A stretch of 64,000 nucleotides of DNA, from NCBI GenBank assembly GCA_021234155.1, contig JAJEKV010000036.1:10987426-11051425 (forward strand), read 5' to 3'. A program made the translations under genes and the position numbers. Each line of letters opens with the position of its first letter. The first letter of the stretch is position 1. Positions 34,381 through 45,176 of the stretch are shown in pieces. The notes under the pieces are model-generated. The model made no database searches, was not told where the DNA came from, and saw only the letters and a program-made list of their open reading frames with translations. Source of the DNA: Isoetes taiwanensis (Eukaryota; Streptophyta; Lycopodiopsida; Isoetales; Isoetaceae).

Positions 34381-35190
34381 TTTCTTGGGAAAAACTACAA
34401 AATACCCTTATGTTACAAATTTTATTACACACCCTTGAGTTTTCATAATTATTTGAGATGCCCTTGGTCAAAATACAAAATATTATGTATCTTTTAAAAT
34501 TATTCAAATGCCTTTAAGCTTTACATTAATTTCCCAAATGCCCTTAAGTTTTCTTTCAATATCCAAAATGCCCTTGAGAACTAGAACGTGAGATTTCCTT
34601 CAAATTTCAAATGCTTCAAAATTCACTAAATACCCTTAGGCCCTGCATGTGAGTGAACTATGATCTCTGCCCTTGCATCCTTCACCGCTTCTTAACTCCT
34701 AAATATCCTCTTTCTTGATTTTATTTCACTAAAATAAGTTCTTATTGTAAATTGGATCGAATTATTACTTTCGACAAGAGGATCATTGCAAATCACTAGA
34801 GGAAATCGATGGGCTGAGAGCAAATCAATGGACCAGAAATTAATTTGGTGTCTTGCCTTCCTTTAAGGTAACAAGAATAAAAATAAGCGTCTTTGCTAAA
34901 AAAGCGCCATGAATATCTGTTACAGAAGGGTATTCTATGAAATACAAAAAACGAGAGGGCATTAGGTGAAACTTAAATTTTACAGATGGATATACGTTGA
35001 CCAAGGGCATCTCAAAAATTTAATTAAACTCAGGGGTATATCGTGAAATTCGTCAAAACATAAGGGTATTTTGTAGTTTCGGGTGGGTTTGTTTATCTTT
35101 TGTTCGTCTTATGAATCATATCTTCAAGGGAAACCCTACAAAATAAATACCCTCATGTTTTGACAAATTTCGCCACATACCCTTAACCTT
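34381..35190. mobile_element. Foldback repeat with arms rich in ATACCCTTATG / ATGCCCTTG
   Basis: ACTACAAAATACCCTTATGT through GAGATGCCCTTGGTCAA at about 34393-34475 returns in reverse complement at about 34995-35085, giving arms near 90-100 bp that enclose about 520 bp. A third, direct copy begins at about 35133 (CCCTACAAAATAAATACCCT). Inside, ATGCCCTTAAG-type units repeat at intervals of about 40-45 bp (34510-34580). No coding capacity; MITE-like. Confidence 0.65.
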
Positions 35191-35207
35191 TTAAAAATTT
35201 ATGGAAT

Positions 35208-38159
35208 GCAAGGAGAGTAAGGCTTCTTGATTTTTGCTTCTACTCATGGTTTTCGCTTGCCATTTCTATAAGAACTTGGATGTTTCTATTGTTGGCATCA
35301 CGGCTGCATGCAGATGCATTGGTACCTATAGGCCTTACTATTATGGTACATGCAACTTCTTGCAAGCAAGTGAGATGAGGGATAATATTGCTTATAATTG
35401 CGCCACTTTGCAAGTAGATTCTTGCAAGTAACAAACAACTTGAGCAAGCTGGTCCTAGGCTGAAAGAGTGCTTTCCTTCTCTTGGAGCATCTTGGTAAGC
35501 AGATTTTATCCCAGTCTTTGTGCTCAACATTACTGTGTGGCCTTGACTGCATTTAGGAGGCGCGCTTTAACTTGCTTGCATCCTTCATGTTTATGTGTTG
35601 CAGATAATGACAGAACGTCTGTTAAAGTCAAGGCATTATGTATCTTCTGGACTTCATGAAATAGGTTTGCATCAGATTCTTCTTGATTTCTTCTCAAAGC
35701 CTGTGCATCTCAGCCAACCCAAACATATAGTATCTTTTTGTTCCATTACAGCAAAGTAGGTTTGCTCCAGATTCTTCTTGATTTCTTCTCAAAGTCTGTG
35801 CAAATCAGCCAGCCCAAACATATAGTATCTTTTAGTTCCATTGCGTTTTTGGTTAACAAAGCGGATTCTAAATTGAAGATGGTACTTTTATTTTGTATGG
35901 GGGAAGAGCAATTGGGCCTCCATTCCGGTTTCCAGGTGGGGTCCCGTGATCGGCGGCAGCTGGGAGCGGGTCACCTGGAAACTAGAATGGAGGACCAATT
36001 GCCCTTCCCCCGCAATATAGAAATAGGGGAGATTTTTTTTCTCCCCTTTCTTTCTTCACATTTTTTTCCTCTATTCATCTCTCCGCCACGAATGCATCAA
36101 GGTGCTAGGGCCGACTTCCGCGAGATCCATCAAGCAAAGCTGGAAGGATGAAGGCCTTTGCTCGAAAGAAGCGTTTTGAAGGCATTTTGGCTTTTTTCCT
36201 TGGTTTGATGGAGATTTTTGTAGCAGTTGGGCTTTTTATCGTTGATTCCTCTTGCTTAGTTGTATCAGAGACTAGTATTACCAGAGTTGGAGCTGAAAAC
36301 ACAAATCCTAAAGGTTTCTGTCAAGTTCTTATTTATTTTTGTTGATTTTTGCATTCGTTAACTGTTTTTTTTTTTTTTTTTTTTTGACAGGTTTGGGGAA
36401 GGAGATACTGTCGATTCCGTCGAGTTCTGTAGTTAGTTCAGAGTGTATAGGTAAAGATTTAACTGTTTTTTGGTTGGAGATTTGATAGTCTTTTGTGCAT
36501 GCAAGGATTTTTAATGCTGGATGCTCGAGGCTTGTTGTAGATGGAGGTTATACTTCGGAATAGCTCGGTTTTGGAGGTAAGTTTTCATGCATTTGGCTAT
36601 AAATTAGTTATTAGATCTAATTTTTACACAATGCTATTGTAGATGGTTGTGGAGTTGTAAATTTTGGAGCAACAGAGGTTCAGACGGCTGCATGTATATT
36701 AAGTAAGTTAGTACTGTTTTAGTAGGGTAGCATGCATGTGCACTAGGTAAGTTATTAAGTTAGTAGTAGTCTAGAGTAGTTTGTTGTGGAATTAGGTAGA
36801 GTATATTTAAAAAAAAATATACTTAATGTTTTGCAGATGCATCTGAGGTGCCAAATGTTATACCTGGAGTGATAGATGAAGAATCTGGCATGGTGAATGT
36901 GTCTTCGGAGCAGCAGTTGAATGGATCTTAGTCATGTAAGTGTTTACTTTTAGATAGTTTTTTAATTATTATTCTTTGTATTTAGGTGTTGGCTGTCCAT
37001 CATTTAGTCTCGGTAACCCTTTTTAGGCTACTGCTAAAGATGACAGTGTAGGCTTAAGTTGAGGATTGTTTTGATGGTGGCAACAATTTGTTGACGGATG
37101 AGGGGCATGACAATTTGATTGCAGACAGTTTCATTATGGATGAGGGTAGTTCAAGTTTGATTACAGATGAAATTAGACATGATGGCAATATGAATATGAC
37201 TGATTTAGTGGTTGATCGGCGTCGTGGAAAGAAGCCATTGAAGCTTGGTGGTTTTGTTGACTCCGGCTGCCGCCGGTCACGGGACCCCATCTGGAAACTG
37301 GAATGGAGTCCCAATTGCCCTTCCCCCATACAAAATAAAAGCATCACCTTCTTAGAATTCGTGCTAAGACAACATACAATGGCTTAACTGAATGAAAATG
37401 AATGAATGTTTACCTGGAAACTCCTTGGGACTACTAGAAATAATAGAAACTTAACCAAAAACGTAATGGAACTAAAAGATACTATATGTTTGGCCTGGCT
37501 GAGATGCACAGACTTTGAGATGAAATCAAGAAGAATCTGGAGCAAACGTAGTTTGCCATAATGGAACTAAAAGATACTATATGTTTGGGTTGGCTGAGAT
37601 GCACAGACTTTTAGAAGAAATCAAGAAGAATCTGGAGCAAACCTACTTTGCCATAATGGAACTAAAAGATACTATATGTTTGGGTTGGCTGAGATGCACA
37701 GACTTTTAGAAGAAATCAAGAAGAATCTGGAGCAAACCTCCTTCGCGAAGTCCATAAGATACATAATGCCTTGACATTAACAGAGGTTCTGTCATTATCT
37801 GCAACACATAAATACAAAGGATGCAAGCAAGTTAAAGCGCGCCCCCTAAATGTAGTCAAGGCCACACAATATTGTGGAGCACAAAGATTGGGATAAAATT
37901 TGCTTACCAAGATGCTCCAAGAGAAAAAAAGCACTCTTCCAGCCTGGGACCAGCTTGCTCAAGTTGTTTGTTGCTTGCAAGAATCTGCTTGCAAAGTGGC
38001 ACAATTATAAGCAATATTATCCCTCATCTCACTTGCTTGCAAGAAGATGCGTCTGCATGTAGCCTTGGTGCCAACAATAGAAACATCCAAGTTCTTATAG
38101 AAATGGCAAGCAAAAACCATCGAGTAGAAGCGAAAATCAAGAAGCCTTACTCTCCTTGC
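35208..38159. mobile_element. Large inverted-repeat element, about 2.95 kb
   Basis: GCAAGGAGAGTAAGGCTTCT at 35208 reappears in reverse complement ending at 38159. From these ends the arms match for about 0.75 kb (35208-35965) and 0.9 kb (37255-38159), with identity around 90% by eye. The inner edges are CCATTCCGGTTTCCAGGTGG on the left and its relative on the right. Arm lengths differ because a subrepeat of about 96 bp is present twice on the left (35664, 35760) and three times on the right (37465, 37561, 37656), and the left arm has an extra 40 bp. The unique centre (35966-37254) has small exon-like pieces. No transposase is visible and no target-site duplication is evident. It could be a non-autonomous Mutator-like element with long terminal repeats, or an inverted duplication. 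Confidence 0.8.
36148..36563 (+). CDS. Possible small membrane protein inside the inverted-repeat element
   Basis: An ATG at 36148 (after GGAAGG) starts MKAFARKKRFEGILAFFLGL, a basic N-terminus followed by a hydrophobic helix to about residue 37. A GT-AG model joins 36148-36313, 36391-36450 and 36541-36563, all phase 1, ending in TAG for about 83 residues. The second acceptor is preceded by a T-tract of more than 20 bases and GACAG. Further exon-like bits at 36840-36930 and 37055-37260 (acidic, LLTDEGHDNL and SSSLITDEIRHDG) could belong to it or to a captured host gene. I do not recognise the protein. Expression evidence is needed. Confidence 0.3.
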
Positions 38160-39073
38160 AAGAAGGTCTGCACAATATATAAATGACATCAAGAATGCTG
38201 CTTAAGAATGCTTGTGGAAATAAAAGGCATTCATTTTTATTTCCTGGCAGTTAAATACCTGATACAACCAGCAACTAGAAAGCTTTCTGCTTTGGATGTC
38301 CTGCAATAAGCCTGCACCACAAAATGTTCATACATAAGCATGAAAGCTAAGCTTTGTGAGATTTTAATCTGTGCTTATAATAGATCCGAAAGAGTTGGAG
38401 CTACATAAACAGACACTGGAGAATGGGAAAAACCTCATGTCGAATGAAGCTATTTATAGGAAATCGTATGCCTCGGGTTAGGCAACTCTACTAAAAATAA
38501 GAAATCCTAATTTGAAAATACCAAGCGCACAAGAAGGCCCAAAAACCCTAATATCATATAATGTATGACCCAAAATAGCAATTCTAAAAAACTACACGTC
38601 TCAAATCAAATTGGGGCCTCATTGCAATTTTGCAAGATAATAGTATCCAATATGTGAGTAGGGTATGGTCACCCCCTACTGCGACTTGCCCGCGTCGGCG
38701 GGACCAGGGCTCCTGCTAGCACGTTGCAACGCCCCCAAGTACCGCGCAGCGTAGAAATGCCCTGCACGTATGCTGGGCCCTGACACCGCGCAGGACATAA
38801 GTTACAATCGTGACACGTCACACCCAGCGTCGATGGCTATGGCGCATTTGACGAGGCCTCCCCAACCCATGTCGTGCCCTTTTGCCAGACATAGCACGTT
38901 CAGTAAAGCCCGCCAATTTAATTGAGATAGGGACAATTCAATGCGTTTTACTTCGAATTGGCGGACAGATCGATTGACCCTTTTCCAAATAGAGTGGATA
39001 CTTTAAAATGTTTTGAATCCAAATTGTGCTCTATATCACCATATCAGGAGCTTCTACTGCTTCAACTAGCTCG
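38160..39073. other. 5' flank of the pogo-like element; GC-rich block
   Basis: 38160-38640 is featureless. 38670-38910 is unusually GC-rich (CCCGCGTCGGCGGGACC, ACCGCGCAG twice) and probably belongs to the 5' non-coding part of the pogo-like element. I could not find its terminal inverted repeat. Confidence 0.4.
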
Positions 39074-41031
39074 ATGGCACAGACCGGATCGAACAGGATG
39101 CACGGCAATGCCACGCCAATCCAAGTACCTGCCAATACCAAAAGGGTTAGGGAAAAGCGGGTGAGGAAGAGAAGGACGGATCAAACTCCGGATAATACCA
39201 TGGCAAGGCAGCCTTCAATATCCAAGAGCAGCCAGTGGACTGAACAACAGATGGAGGACATCTTGGAAGAGGTTAATGAATATGGCATTTCAATTAGAGA
39301 GGCCTTGGTATACCTGAGTCTATATACCATGATTGGCAATATGGTAGAATTACCCGTAAAGAAAAGAAGCATTCTCACGTTCTTACTCCCAAGCAGGAAG
39401 AAGAACTAGTTGCCTGGGCTCTTGATAGAGCGAACTCGGGTATAGGGGTAACCTTGAGTGTAGTCAAGGCAAAGGCAGTCCAAATGGAAAATGCTGGGGA
39501 TATAAGTACATTAGATGGTATGCCAGGCAATAAGTGGTGGAAGCTCTTCAAGAAGAGGCATCCTAACATAACTTTGAGGAGTGCCCAGACATTGGAGAGG
39601 GTAAGGGCACTTGCCATGAATCAGCCAAACCTGGACATGTTCTACAATGGTCTCAAGGCCATCTATGATGAGTTTGATTTTCCACCATCCAGGATTTGGA
39701 ATGCTGACGAGACTGAGATACAGGCAGGCAAGGTTAAGGGCCTAAAAATAATTGCAAGGAAGGGTGCACGAGATGTCTAGAGAGTGGGTGACAATTCTAG
39801 TATGTGTTAATGCTGAAGGGTATAGATTGCCCAACTTGTACATCTTTAAGTGTAAGAGGATGAAGGCAGATTACATAGCAGATGTGAAGAAGGGGCAATC
39901 CAGGCAGTTCAGCAGCATGCATGGATGACCGCTAAACTTTTTAAGTCGTAGTAGACACACTTCTGATCTAGGGTACCTGGAGGAGTGTCCCCAGAAAACC
40001 CACATCTAATTTTTCTGGATGGTCACGGTAGCCATGTGGGGTTGGATATTATATTGGCTGCAAAAGAATTCGATATTCATTTTACACTACTCCCAACACA
40101 CATATCCCACAAACTCCAACCATTTGATGTGGCTTGTTTTGCACCATTCAAGGCAGCCTTCAAGAAATTGAGAGCTGAATGGATGTGTATGAGGCGCAAG
40201 CTGGAACCCAAGAGGGAAGAGATTGCTGAGGTTACATCCAAGGCAATTCATGTTGGGCTAACACCTGACAACATTAAGGCAAGGTTCAGGGCCGCAGGCA
40301 TTTACCCCTTCGATAGCACAAAGGTGGTGGCATCTAGTATCAGCATGGCATGTGCATCAGAAGGTAATGTGTCTCAGCATGTTGCAAGGAACGCTCACCA
40401 TTGAAGTGATGATGGGAGTGAACCAGAAGGTGAGGGTAATGACGAGGATCTGGAAGAAGATCCTCATGTTGACATATATGTTGATATAAATGAAGGGATG
40501 TATGAAGTTTACAACCTTGCTCCCAATGTTCCCAATGCCCCTGGTTTCCAGCACATTATGGAGGGATTGGTCGTTGAAGTGAATTCAATAGCTCAGCCTG
40601 CACATGAAGAGGGCAGCCAGTTGTCCAAGCCAATATTTGAGAGAGGAGAGCCTTCTGGCTGCCATGTTGAGACAGCAAGACTTCAATCACAAGGTGGAAG
40701 GAGAGGTAAGGGTCCTGACATGGCAGGTTTGGTTCACATTAGCTCAGCTGCTTTTTGTGAGAAGCTCAGGGTTGAGAAAGCTATGAGGGTGCAGGCTGAA
40801 CTCGAGAAAAATGAGAGGTTGAAGGCTAAGAAAATCGAGGCAGCTAAGAAGAGGGCATTAAGAGAAGAAGAGAAGAAAAGGGCCCAATCTAGGAAGGAAG
40901 AAAGAGAGAGTTGGAAAAGAACTGAGGCTGAATTTGAGCTTGGAACCAAGAGGTTCAGAGAATTCATGTATCCACATGGCCAGTCAAGAGTGGCATCCAC
41001 CTTCAACACTCTAGGGATATGGACGCTATGA
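39074..41031 (+). pseudogene. pogo/Tigger-like transposase, frameshifted (copy 4, longest)
   Basis: From the ATG at 39074 come a basic N-terminus, then a psq-type helix-turn-helix (QWTEQQMEDILEEVNEYGIS, about 39235). A frameshift near 39350-39400 leads to LTPKQEEELVAWALDRANSG, a CENP-B-like second DNA-binding domain (KWWKLFKKRHPNITLRSAQ), IWNADETE (first catalytic Asp), a shift and TAG at 39778, LIFLDGHGSH (second Asp, about 40005), then THISHKLQPFDVACF. A TGA at 40402 interrupts. The frame resumes in an acidic linker and a charged coiled coil (LKAKKIEAAKKRALREEEKK, about 40810-40910) and FREFMYPHGQ. This is the DDE_1 class of pogo/Tigger transposases. Three lesions make it inactive. Confidence 0.88.
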
Positions 41032-41573
41032 AGAGAAGATTGGACCTTCTGAATAGAAGGAGGGTTAGATTGGGCAGAAGGGTTGTCTGTGAAGGTGCTA
41101 CTCAAGCACATGATGGTGCAACTGAACTGGACTATGTGCCTTCCAGCCAACCCCCAATCAGCATTGGTGGTCACATAACTATAGTCAGGCCCATCCCCAA
41201 CAGAGTTGACAACATTGCATCTCCTTGCACAAGATGGGACTTGCCTTCACATGTTGAGCCTGATGTCCGTGCACATGACGAGGTTGACTTGGACATGAAC
41301 ACTCAGGCTTGGGTAAGGTATGCTGATGTGAACACTGGCCCAGCAGGTGATCCACTCCCTGCTAATGATAAGACGAGAATTATTAGGGGAGTGGTGGCTG
41401 ATGGTGTAGAAAGAGATATAGTATCTAGGGCTAATATAGTATCCAGAGATATAGCTTCGATCCTCCTTCTTGAGGAGGACGTTGCCATTGTCGTCGATGC
41501 GGACTTGGCAGTGGATCTGCTGGCCACTCCGGGCATGATGCAGTGCATCCGCGACCTCCGAGCATATGCATGA
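41019..41573 (+). CDS. ORF downstream of the pogo-like transposase
   Basis: A 184-codon frame overlaps the transposase end by 13 bases in another frame. It starts MDAMKRRLDLLNRRRVRLG, continues ELDYVPSSQPPIS and NRVDNIASPCTRWDLPSH, and ends in an acidic, Val/Asp-rich part (ILLLEEDVAIVVDADLAVD). The first two thirds have a decayed counterpart in copy 3 (29440-29830), so this is conserved element sequence: either the true C-terminus of the transposase after a frameshift, or a second ORF. No known domain. Confidence 0.55.
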   Translation: MDAMKRRLDLLNRRRVRLGRRVVCEGATQAHDGATELDYVPSSQPPISIGGHITIVRPIPNRVDNIASPCTRWDLPSHVEPDVRAHDEVDLDMNTQAWVRYADVNTGPAGDPLPANDKTRIIRGVVADGVERDIVSRANIVSRDIASILLLEEDVAIVVDADLAVDLLATPGMMQCIRDLRAYA

Positions 41574-42358
41574 GATAGTGGATTGTCGACCTCCTGCTGT
41601 GTTACCAGTAGGTTCTTGAAGGTGATGGCCCGCTCTGGGATTGGACGGTGTTGGAAGTATCAGAAGACGAGCTCGCAGCCCGTGAATGCTTTGGGGTGTT
41701 TGAAGCCCCAACCGAACTTGCAGGCTCAATCTTGCAGGTTAAACTCTACATCGGTATCATGATGAGGAGTACTCGAGACGGGAAAGTCTGCGTGTGTAAA
41801 ACCTCGAGTGTACCCCGACGGGGAGATCTCGTGACCTTGATGCGTATGAACCTGTCCGCGGTAGCGGGTGCGAGTACTGTCCGCGGTAGCGGGGTCTACT
41901 CGCACCCGTTGACGGGCCTTAAACCATCGCGATAGGCTACACCTGCCGCAGTACGTGGGACGTTTTGCCACGTATGCAGGGAATTGGCTGCCATGCAGGG
42001 GGCTCCTTAGCCCCCCCACATTTGGGGTAGTAATTGGAGATGGAAATGTCAAAATCTCGTTCAAAAAACTTGCCCAAATTGTTCCCACCATTGAGGACCA
42101 CGCGAAATTACCAAAATTCGTGCTGGATTTATATATAATTTTCAGTGGTGCACTCACCACTTTTTAACTTTACATGTATGTATGCTAATGGTAAAATTGA
42201 TTCCTGACAGTAACTTGTTGGAAGAATCAGAGAAGAGTGTAAAAAGCGTACAAAGGTTGAGAAGAGTGTAAAAAGCACACACAAAAGAATAAATCAGAAA
42301 AAACAATCAGAGAGGTAGTCTGTAATTTGTCACTAACTACTTTCGGTCTGTTTTTAAA
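41574..42358. other. 3' flank of the pogo-like element and of the kinase gene
   Basis: The motif TGTCCGCGGTAGCGGG occurs at 41853-41868 and 41879-41894, with GGGTGCGAG mirrored by CTCGCACCC at about 41905. A GC-rich end (TGCAGGGGGCTCCTTAGCCC, about 41993) probably marks the element's 3' side. The kinase 3' UTR occupies the last part, including the direct repeat AGAAGAGTGTAAAAAGC (about 42232 and 42260). Confidence 0.5.
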
Positions 42359-44122
42359 TCATTCAGGAAGGAGGAGCTCAACACTGGTGCTGCTGAGCCA
42401 AGATTGGTGACCTTTTACATAATTTTCAGGAATCCAATATCCAGTGCCTATGATCTGCCTCAATTCTTGCACTATTTCTACCATAGAAGGCCTGTCTTCC
42501 CTTTCCTCTGCTAAGCACCTAAATCCTAATTCTGCAACTTTTTTCACCATATCCTTCACCCCTTCTTTTTCTATTTCTGGATCTATGAGCTCTTCCAGCA
42601 TCCCACTTTGAATCTTAGAAACAGCCAAAGAAGACAGATTAATCTCTCCCCTGCTTCTGGACATGTCTACAGCAGGTTTTCCTGTTACTATCTCCATCAG
42701 AACAACTCCAAAGCTGAAAACATCGCTCTTATCTGTCAACTGATAATTCTGGTGGTAAACAGGATCTAAATATCCTGGAGTTCCTTGAGGAGCTGTGGAA
42801 ATATGGCTTTTGCTCATGTTACAATCCCTAGAGAGGCCAAAATCTGCAAGTTTGGCATGAAAATTTTCGTCAAGAAGTATGTTACTGGATTTTACATCTC
42901 TGTGGAAAATCGGTGGTTTTACTTTGAAATGCAGGTATTCTAAAGCCTCTGCAACTTCATAGGCCACTTGTAATCTGTTATGCCAGGTTAATTTTTTAAC
43001 TTGGTCACCATGAAGGTGTTCCTCCAGAGTACCATTTGCGACAAATTCATAAACAACAAGGAAGTCCCCTTCTTCTAAGCAGTATCCAAGCAACTCTACA
43101 AGATTGGGGTGTTTTGCTCTTGATAGAAGAGTGATTTCGCTTACAAATTGGCGAACAACTTGATGGTTGTAGTGATTTAGTCTTTTAACTGCTACAGTTC
43201 GGCCCCCTTTAAGCCTGCCTTCATAGACTGTGCCAAATCCTCCTACTCCAAGCAGCCTGCTCTCTGAGAAGCCCCCTGTGGCTTTCTGTAGATCTTTGTA
43301 GTTCCACTGTGTTGCACCTCCTATGCTACTTTCTGCATCGCTGAGGCTTTTACTCTTTTTTGGTGCTGGGTATTTGTTGGTATGCTTTCTATGAAGCAGC
43401 AGAACAAGCACAACTAGTATTGCTAGAAGAACAGGCAATCCGACTGCAAGCCCTGATTAAGAAGACTTGATGTTTTAACAAACAAAAAGGAAAGGAAAAA
43501 AGTTGAAGATGGATTATTTCACAAGGATTGCATATCTTACCAATTATTACAGGCGTTTTGTTGCTTCCGCTAGACGCAGTAGTATTATTAGCGCTACTTT
43601 CTGATGGTGGAATAGGAACAGGATCTGGAGGGGAGTTCGGTGTATTAGGAGCATAAGAATTACTACTCTCTGAAGCAAGTGCTGAAAAGGTTGGAGATAA
43701 TCCCGTATCTGGCATATGAAAATCAACATCATCTTAGACATCACATATTTAAAATCTCGGTACAAAATGCAAAGATTATCACCTGTCCAATTATAAACTG
43801 ATCCATTCTCATAACAGTTCTGGAAAGAAAAGAAACTGGGCAGATCCAGCTGAGGCAGATCCAACTGGGAGAGGGAACTGAAGAAAACTGTGCGATCGGT
43901 GTAATTTATACGCTGAACGAAGACGGAATCATTTGCAGCGAGGAAGATTGGGAAGGAAGAGCAGGAGGAGCAATCGAGGGCGACGAACTGGGAAGAATTT
44001 TGGGAAGGATCGCAAGTGAAAGGGGAGCAGATGGAGATGCCGCTGCAGGATTGGCAAGGGCGGGAGGAGGGGAGGAGGGAGAGGGCGCCGGAGAAAAAGA
44101 GGAGGAAAAGGGCGGGAGACAT
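42359..44122 (-). CDS. Receptor-like kinase with short Cys-rich ectodomain (LRK10L/WAK-related)
   Basis: Minus-strand exons 44122-43783, 43708-43541 and 43452-42359, all phase-1 junctions with GT-AG introns, encode 533 residues. There is a signal peptide (MSPALFLLFFSGALSLLP), then a Cys-rich extracellular part (residues 22-113; ISICSPFTC, DCSSCSSFP) resembling a trimmed GUB_WAK/LRK10L domain, and a Ser/Pro/Asn linker from exon 2. One membrane helix lies at about 170-190. The kinase has GVGGFG (238), AVKRL with Lys259, HRDVKSSN (Asp355), DFGLSR (Asp373) and GTPGYLDPVY, all intact. It would sit in the plasma membrane and sense the cell wall or ligands. The ectodomain is much shorter than the usual 200-250 residues. 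The close relation to LRK10L kinases is inferred from kinase sequence style. Confidence 0.93.
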
Positions 44123-44505
44123 GGCGCCGGAGCAGGGCGGAGGTCTGGCTATGGCGGGCGTTCATGATTTACTTACGTACGTTTCTTGCCTGTGGAGGAT
44201 GACCCCATTAGTTGTTGGGAGTGGAGTATGTTACCAAGGTCACATACTATCCTGCACTTTCCAACCCCCAGTCGGCACGACTGACCGCCGCACTATTCAA
44301 AGTCTTTTTTTTTTTGAAAGTCTTCCCTAGAACAGTCGTCCATCTTTGTGTGGTGTTTTTCCTTCACTACATATACCCATGCTCAATATGGAAATATCCT
44401 CGCCTCTGCCTCTGTCATTCCCTATCACTCCTCTCACAATAAAAATATGGAAATATCCTCGCCTCTGCATTGTCATTCCCTATCACTCCTCTCACAATAA
44501 AAACA

Positions 44506-44532
44506 CTATTCTATTCTATTCTATTCTATTCT
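44506..44532. repeat. (ATTCT)n microsatellite
   Basis: Five tandem CTATT units, here not adjoining a recognisable LINE-B tail. Confidence 0.9.
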
Positions 44533-45088
44533 CATCGGAACGATCCCAGTGCCAACCATCGTCATAGTTTTAAGAACATCCAAAGATCACCATGCCAAGC
44601 CAACTAGCCATTGTGCTTCGCTCGATCAGTTTGTCCATTCGGTTGCGTTCTAGCCCTGACTCTACATTGTCCCTACCTTCTGTCGAATAAAGCTTTCCTT
44701 CTCACAAAAAATAATGCTAAGCATGAACATAGTTTCAAGAGCCACACTCTCTCCTTGAAATACCATCTATTTATCTATCCTTGACTTTTCTCCCTTGGAC
44801 CCATGTTGGCGACATTACCAAGTCATTGACCACCCAATATAAGGCACTCCCACGTTCGCCTGCCATCATGGAAGCTGCATCGCGTCATTCAAACCTACAT
44901 CAAGGCAAGTAGGTATTTTATTCTTGCTTGTCATCCAATCATAAACCGCCATGTGGAGATCATTCTAATCAAGAATATAAAGTTCTTCTTCATTCTTGGC
45001 GTGACCTGCTCCAACCAGTCGTCAATCTTTCCTCTCTGCTGCAACAAGCCTATATTTACCTACTTCATTTGGATCTTGCCTTGATGTC

Positions 45089-45176
45089 GTGGAGCAGCAA
45101 CCAGTCATGGGTTCCTGTCCTGGAATGCGCTCTTGCTGGCTCCCATTCCAGGACAGGAATGTTGTTGCTGTTCCAC
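45089..45176. repeat. Long imperfect hairpin
   Basis: The outer arms GTGGAGCAGCAAC (45089) and GTTGCTGTTCCAC (45164-45176) pair with one mismatch. The inner arms TTCCTGTCCTGGAATG (45112-45127) and CATTCCAGGACAGGAA (45144-45159) pair perfectly. An asymmetric internal loop (10 and 4 bases) and a 16-base terminal loop remain. The size and shape resemble a small-RNA precursor, but no known miRNA is recognised. Confidence 0.85.
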
